From NCBI GenBank assembly GCA_017420605.1, contig JAFOIS010000079.1, forward strand, positions 1-8,847: DNA of 8,847 nucleotides, given 5' to 3'. The translations under genes and the position numbers were made by a program. Below, one piece after another: positions 5,491 to 8,847 of this stretch (its first letter is position 1; the number at the start of each line of letters is the position of its first letter). The notes below the pieces were generated by a model, which worked only from the letters and a program-made list of their open reading frames with translations, did no database searches and was not told the origin of the DNA. Source of the stretch: Lachnospiraceae bacterium (GTDB lineage: Bacteria; Bacillota; Clostridia; Lachnospirales; Lachnospiraceae).

Positions 5491-6504
5491 ATGGATTTTC
5501 AGAAATTCGCTGCCAGAACGGTCGATGAAGCCATAACGAAAGCCTGCGTCGAGCTTGCGATTCCGAGCGATAAGCTGGAATACGAGGTAGAGACGGAAGG
5601 CAGGGAAGGATTCTTCGGTATCGGCAGCAGAAACGCGGTCATCCGTGCGCGGGTGAAGGAAGCGGAGAAAGAGGCGCCGGAAGAGGCGGCGCCGGTAACG
5701 GCAGAGGCGGAGCCGGAAAAAGCACAGCCGCCGAAACAGGAAAAAGCGCCCAAGAACGAAGAGAAGAAGCCGAGAGTCAAGACGGCGGAAGAGATCGAAG
5801 CAATGGCGCAGGCCGCGGCAAAGCGGGCGGCCGAAGCGGGCGAGGTTCCGGAGGAAAAGGAACCGGCGCCCAGAAGAGAAAAGAAGAACGACAGAAGAAG
5901 TGACCGGCGGCGCGGACAGAAGACGCGCGAAAAGAGGCCGGTACCGGAAGTGCGGGAGAAGGAAGCGGAAGAAGCGGCCCTTTCGGCTGCGCCGAAAAAG
6001 CCGGAAAAGGAAGTCCCGGTCCGCACAGAGGAAGAGATCGCGGCAATGACGCGCGACGCCGACAAATTCCTTACGGACGTCTTCGGCGCGATGGGAATGA
6101 CCGTCGAAAAGGATATCCGTTACGACAAGGAGACCGGGGTCCTGAGCTGTGAATTCTCCGGAGACGAGATGGGGCTCCTCATCGGGAAGCGCGGGCAGAC
6201 GCTCGATTCCCTGCAGTATCTGACGAGCCTGGTCGTCAACAAAAACCAGAAAGAATACGTCCGCGTCAAACTCGATACCGAGGAATACCGGCGCCGCCGC
6301 AGGGAAACGCTGGAAGTCCTGTCGCGGAATATCGCGTTCAAGGTCAAGCGTACCCATAAGGCCGTCGTCCTTGAACCCATGAACCCCTACGAAAGAAGGA
6401 TCATCCACTCGACGCTGCAGTCCAGCCGTTACGTGGAGACCTACTCCGAGGGAGAAGAACCGTTCCGGCGCGTCATCGTCGCACCGAAGAGGAACGCAAG
6501 GTAA
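5491..6504 (+). CDS. jag: Jag/KhpB-type RNA-binding protein (Jag_N, KH, R3H)
   Basis: The N-terminal Jag_N domain (1-53) has the REGFFGIGSRNAVI motif. A KH domain near 187-260 carries LLIGKRGQTLDSLQYL with the GKRG loop (232-235). The R3H domain (about 262-332) shows ERRIIHSTLQ with the R302-x3-H306 signature and FRRVIVAPKR. KhpB proteins bind RNA, pair with KhpA in several Firmicutes and influence cell division and wall synthesis. At 337 residues it is far longer than B. subtilis Jag (about 208), because residues 55-176 form a highly charged Glu/Lys/Ala/Pro/Arg linker predicted to be disordered. Within it, residues 96-111 resemble 177-192 (VKTAEEIEAM versus VRTEEEIAAM), an internal repeat of the segment leading into the KH domain. 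GGAGGAGG (5481-5488) precedes the ATG. The spacing to yidC is 26 bp. Confidence 0.95.
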   Translation: MDFQKFAARTVDEAITKACVELAIPSDKLEYEVETEGREGFFGIGSRNAVIRARVKEAEKEAPEEAAPVTAEAEPEKAQPPKQEKAPKNEEKKPRVKTAEEIEAMAQAAAKRAAEAGEVPEEKEPAPRREKKNDRRSDRRRGQKTREKRPVPEVREKEAEEAALSAAPKKPEKEVPVRTEEEIAAMTRDADKFLTDVFGAMGMTVEKDIRYDKETGVLSCEFSGDEMGLLIGKRGQTLDSLQYLTSLVVNKNQKEYVRVKLDTEEYRRRRRETLEVLSRNIAFKVKRTHKAVVLEPMNPYERRIIHSTLQSSRYVETYSEGEEPFRRVIVAPKRNAR

Positions 6505-6507
6505 CGG

Positions 6508-6539
6508 AAAGCCATTGCCATCGCGGCAATGGCTTTTTT
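6508..6539 (+). terminator. Intrinsic terminator after jag
   Basis: AAAGCCATTGCC (6508-6519) pairs perfectly with GGCAATGGCTTT (6525-6536) across a 5-base loop, and the stem runs into TTTTTT (6534-6539). This is a textbook Rho-independent terminator beginning 3 bases after the jag stop. It probably ends the rpmH-jag transcript, although mnmE starts only 29 bases beyond the U-run. Confidence 0.92.
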
Positions 6540-6568
6540 GAAACAGAAGGTAAAAAGGCCGGAAAAAC

Positions 6569-7960
6569 ATGGAAATGCAGGATACTATCGCAGCGATCGC
6601 GAGCGGTCATACCCCGTCCGGCATCGGTATCATCCGGATCTCCGGTCCGGAGGCTATCGGCACGGCCGGACGCCTCTTCCGCCCCAAATATGGCAGCAGA
6701 TCCCTTGCGGAGACGGAAAGCGCCCGGATGCGTTACGGCGACGTCGTTTTTGAGGGAGAGGTGCTGGACGAAGCGCTCTTCACCGTTTTCCGCGCCCCGC
6801 ATTCCTATACCGGGGAAGACGTCGCGGAGATCAACTGCCACGGCGGGATCGGCGTCATGCAGAAGATCCTTCGGGCGGTCCTTTGCAGCGGCGCCCGGGC
6901 GGCGGAGCCCGGAGAATTCACGAAACGCGCCTTTCTTTCGGGCCGGATGGATCTTTCCCAGGCGGAAGCCGTGATGGACCTCATCGAAGCGGGAAGCCGC
7001 ATGGCGGAACGGAATGCCGTCCGGCAGCTCGGTGGCGGCGTCAGGGACCGGGTGAAGGCCATGAAAGCGCGTCTTCTTGCGGAGATCGCCTTTGTGGAGG
7101 CGGCGCTCGACGACCCGGAACATTATGATATGACCGGATATGAAGAAGTACTGCCCGCCCGCCTTGCGGACGTGCACACCATGATCCGTGAATTTCTTTC
7201 TACCGTTTCCGAAGGCAGGATCCTTCGGGACGGGATCACGGCGGCGCTCATCGGAAGACCGAACGCCGGAAAATCGACCCTGCTCAACGCGCTTACCGGA
7301 AGGGACGCCGCGATCGTCACCGATATTCCGGGGACAACGCGGGACGTGCTTTCCGAAGAACTCTCCGTCGGGGGGATCCCGGTCCGGCTCCTCGATACCG
7401 CGGGGATCCGCAGCGGCGGCGATACGGTCGAGGCCATCGGCGTTGCGCGGGCCAAGGAAGCGGCCAGGGAAGCGGACCTTCTGCTCTTTCTTCTCGACAC
7501 CTCCGTCCTCCCGGATGAGAACGACCGGGAGTGCGCTTCGTTTGCGGATCCGGCAAAGACGGTGGTCCTGCTTACAAAAGGAGACCTTCCCGCGGTATTC
7601 GGTCCCGAAGACGTAAAGAAGTCGTTCCCGCATCTTAGGGACTGCCCTTCTCTTTCCGTCTCCGCGGCGGAAGGCAGAGGGCTTGCTGCGCTTTCGGACC
7701 TCATCACGGAACGGTTCCTTGCGGGGCGCACCGGTTTTGACGAAGAGGTCGTCATCACGAACGAGCGGCAGGCGGAGCTTCTCCGGAAAGCGGAGGACGC
7801 GCTCCTTGCGGCGGAGACTGCCGCAAAAGGCGGCTTCCCCGCGGACGTTTACGTGCTGGATCTGACCGACGCGGCGCACGCGCTGGGACAGATCACCGGG
7901 GAAGACGCCGGGGAAGAGATCATCGAGGAGATCTTCTCGAAATTCTGTATGGGAAAATAA
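6569..7960 (+). CDS. mnmE: tRNA modification GTPase MnmE (TrmE)
   Basis: MnmE works with MnmG to place a (carboxymethyl)aminomethyl group on C5 of U34 in tRNAs reading certain split codon boxes, using a methylene-THF-derived carbon and GTP hydrolysis. The protein has 463 residues, the normal length. The N-terminal folate-binding domain includes APHSYTGEDVAEINCHGG (76-93) and GEFTKRAFLSGRMDLSQAEAV (115-135). The inserted GTPase domain has G1 GRPNAGKST (229-237), G2 GTTRD (255-259), G3 DTAG (276-279), G4 TKGD (336-339; Thr for Asn) and G5 SAAEG (365-369). The essential C-terminal CxGK is present as C460-MGK. The ATG at 6569 has AAAAGG ten bases upstream; Met3 is possible. It sits just past a terminator, so its promoter is unclear. 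Confidence 0.97.
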   Translation: MEMQDTIAAIASGHTPSGIGIIRISGPEAIGTAGRLFRPKYGSRSLAETESARMRYGDVVFEGEVLDEALFTVFRAPHSYTGEDVAEINCHGGIGVMQKILRAVLCSGARAAEPGEFTKRAFLSGRMDLSQAEAVMDLIEAGSRMAERNAVRQLGGGVRDRVKAMKARLLAEIAFVEAALDDPEHYDMTGYEEVLPARLADVHTMIREFLSTVSEGRILRDGITAALIGRPNAGKSTLLNALTGRDAAIVTDIPGTTRDVLSEELSVGGIPVRLLDTAGIRSGGDTVEAIGVARAKEAAREADLLLFLLDTSVLPDENDRECASFADPAKTVVLLTKGDLPAVFGPEDVKKSFPHLRDCPSLSVSAAEGRGLAALSDLITERFLAGRTGFDEEVVITNERQAELLRKAEDALLAAETAAKGGFPADVYVLDLTDAAHALGQITGEDAGEEIIEEIFSKFCMGK

Positions 7961-7962
7961 AG

Positions 7963-7997
7963 CGGTCTTACACCGAATAAGACGGTCTTACACCGAA
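7963..7997 (+). repeat. Two 15-bp direct repeats between mnmE and mnmG
   Basis: CGGTCTTACACCGAA occurs at 7963-7977 and again, unchanged, at 7983-7997, so the copies are offset by 20 bp, close to two helical turns. Each copy is itself a partial dyad, CGGT-N5-ACCG. GTCTTA (7965-7970) can also pair with TAAGAC (7978-7983) over a 7-base loop, and GCGGT (7962-7966) with ACCGC (7998-8002). The array begins two bases after the mnmE stop. It may be a tandem operator, an RNA structure in an mnmE-mnmG transcript, or a simple duplication. There is no U-run, so it is not a terminator. Confidence 0.75.
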
Positions 7998-8007
7998 ACC
8001 GCAAAGG

Positions 8008-8037
8008 TTTACATAATATATTAAAAGCGGACAGAAT
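8008..8037 (+). promoter_or_regulatory. Weak candidate promoter for mnmG
   Basis: TTTACA (8008-8013) matches five of six -35 bases, and after 18 bases CAGAAT (8032-8037) matches four of six -10 bases. It lies directly after the tandem repeats, which would suit control of this promoter. The start point would fall only about 8 bases before the mnmG ATG, giving an almost leaderless message. That agrees with the missing ribosome-binding site but remains speculative. Confidence 0.25.
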
Positions 8038-8051
8038 AAGCATAAAAGAAT

Positions 8052-8847
8052 ATGCAGACATTTGATGAAGTTTACATAAAACAGATACGGGAGACGTCCC
8101 GCAGGACGGAGGAGACCGGCGCGGTCGTCATCGGCGCCGGCCATGCCGGCTGCGAGGCGGCGCTGGCGCTGGCACGCCGCGGGATCGAGACCGTTCTCTT
8201 TACCGTGAGCGTTGACTCGATCGCCCTTATGCCCTGCAACCCGAACATCGGCGGCACGTCCAAGGGACATCTCGTCCGCGAGGTAGACGCGCTCGGCGGG
8301 GAAATGGCGAAGGTGATCGACAGGACCTTTGTGCAGTCCCGTATGCTGAACCGGTCCAAAGGGCCGGCCGTCCATTCGCTTCGCGCGCAGGCGGATAAAA
8401 AAGCCTATAGCGCGGAAATGCGCCGCGTGCTGGAAAATACGCCGCATCTTGCGATCTGCCAGGCGGAAGTCTCCGAAGTACTGATCCGGGACGGGCTCGT
8501 GTACGGCGTCCGGACGGTGGCCGGCGCGGCATATCTTGCGAAGGCGGTCGTGATCTGCAGCGGCGTGTACCTTAACGCGCGGTGTATCTACGGCGAAGTA
8601 AGCATCCCGTCCGGCCCGAACGGGCTTCTCGCGGCGACGCGCCTTTCGGATTCGCTCCGGAACGCCGGGATCCCGCTCCGGCGGTTCAAGACCGGCACGC
8701 CGGCGCGGATCGACGGACGCACCATCGACTATTCGAAAATGCAGATACAGCCGGGCGACGTGCCCGTCGAGCCGTTTTCCTTCACGACAGATCCGAAGGA
8801 CGTCCAGATCGAGCAGCTCCCGTGCTATCTTACTTATACGAACGAAG
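8052..8847 (+). CDS. mnmG: tRNA uridine-5-carboxymethylaminomethyl modification enzyme MnmG (N-terminal 265 codons, cut by window edge)
   Basis: MnmG (GidA) is the FAD- and NADH-binding partner of MnmE in U34 modification. The visible part includes the dinucleotide-binding motif [15 protein letters not shown] (25-39), [25 protein letters not shown], the segment [21 protein letters not shown] and [13 protein letters not shown], all family hallmarks. The open frame continues past the window. The N-terminus is about 15-20 residues longer than usual, with [20 protein letters not shown] before the first beta-strand. No ATG, GTG or TTG occurs in frame between this ATG and the conserved start, and an in-frame TAA lies at 8043-8045, so the extension is real unless a non-standard start is used. 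No Shine-Dalgarno sequence is visible before the ATG. The gap to mnmE is 91 bp. Confidence 0.96.
   Translation, partial: MQTFDEVYIKQIRETSRRTEETGAVVIGAGHAGCEAALALARRGIETVLFTVSVDSIALMPCNPNIGGTSKGHLVREVDALGGEMAKVIDRTFVQSRMLNRSKGPAVHSLRAQADKKAYSAEMRRVLENTPHLAICQAEVSEVLIRDGLVYGVRTVAGAAYLAKAVVICSGVYLNARCIYGEVSIPSGPNGLLAATRLSDSLRNAGIPLRRFKTGTPARIDGRTIDYSKMQIQPGDVPVEPFSFTTDPKDVQIEQLPCYLTYTNE

Noticed and set aside
5359..6570. 403-codon minus-strand open frame antisense to jag and the yidC tail
   Set aside because: Composition is Arg/Phe/Leu-rich low complexity, the mirror image of Jag's charged linker, with no start signal or family resemblance.
6473..7879. 468-codon minus-strand open frame antisense to mnmE
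   Set aside because: It mirrors mnmE, is Arg-rich without domain features, and would also read backwards through the jag terminator. MnmE is complete in the opposite strand.
1..8847. Undescribed accessory system, mobile element, CRISPR array or tRNA gene
   Set aside because: Every gene-sized region is accounted for by conserved origin-proximal housekeeping genes. No spaced repeat array, transposase, integrase, att-like duplication or tRNA cloverleaf was seen.

Overview
This window is the replication-origin neighbourhood of a bacterial chromosome. The gene order (recF, yaaA, dnaN and dnaA reading leftward; rpmH, rnpA, yidD, yidC, jag, mnmE and mnmG reading rightward, with DnaA boxes between the two groups) is the conserved Firmicutes oriC arrangement. 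The moderately high G+C content, the clostridial-type YidC, DnaN and MnmG sequences and the yidD gene between rnpA and yidC point to a member of the Clostridia. Lachnospiraceae-like is my best guess, by recall and not by any search.

Left arm, minus strand (1-2952): dnaA, a 187-bp gap with DnaA-box-like sites, dnaN (sliding clamp), yaaA (small S4 RNA-binding protein) and the first 29 codons of recF. The last three genes are tightly packed: 5 bp between dnaN and yaaA, and an ATGA overlap between yaaA and recF. No convincing terminator separates dnaA from dnaN, so one initiation/repair operon is likely.

Centre (about 2953-3448): an intergenic region of about 480 bp. It holds the leftward dnaA promoter, a compact cluster of three DnaA boxes (3186-3217), AT-rich stretches, a GC-rich inverted repeat and a near-consensus sigma-A promoter (3304-3332) firing rightward into an rpmH leader of about 110 nt. 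That leader carries a 20-codon upstream ORF whose start nearly copies the start of rpmH (13 of 15 bases).

Right arm, plus strand (3449-8847): rpmH (L34), rnpA (RNase P protein), yidD (membrane insertion efficiency factor, overlapping rnpA by 62 bp), yidC (membrane insertase) and jag (Jag_N-KH-R3H RNA-binding protein) form one block closed by a strong intrinsic terminator. mnmE and mnmG follow; their products together make the (c)mnm5 modification at U34 of certain tRNAs. The gap between them holds two 15-bp direct repeats. mnmG runs off the right edge.

Both arms are transcribed away from the origin, co-directional with replication. All protein-coding content is core housekeeping, and I see no mobile element, CRISPR array, defence system or novel protein system. 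What deserves a second look is regulatory or fine-scale: the rpmH leader ORF, the mnmE-mnmG repeats, the dnaA leader, an internal repeat in Jag, the missing groove arginine in YidC, and the terminator in front of mnmE.
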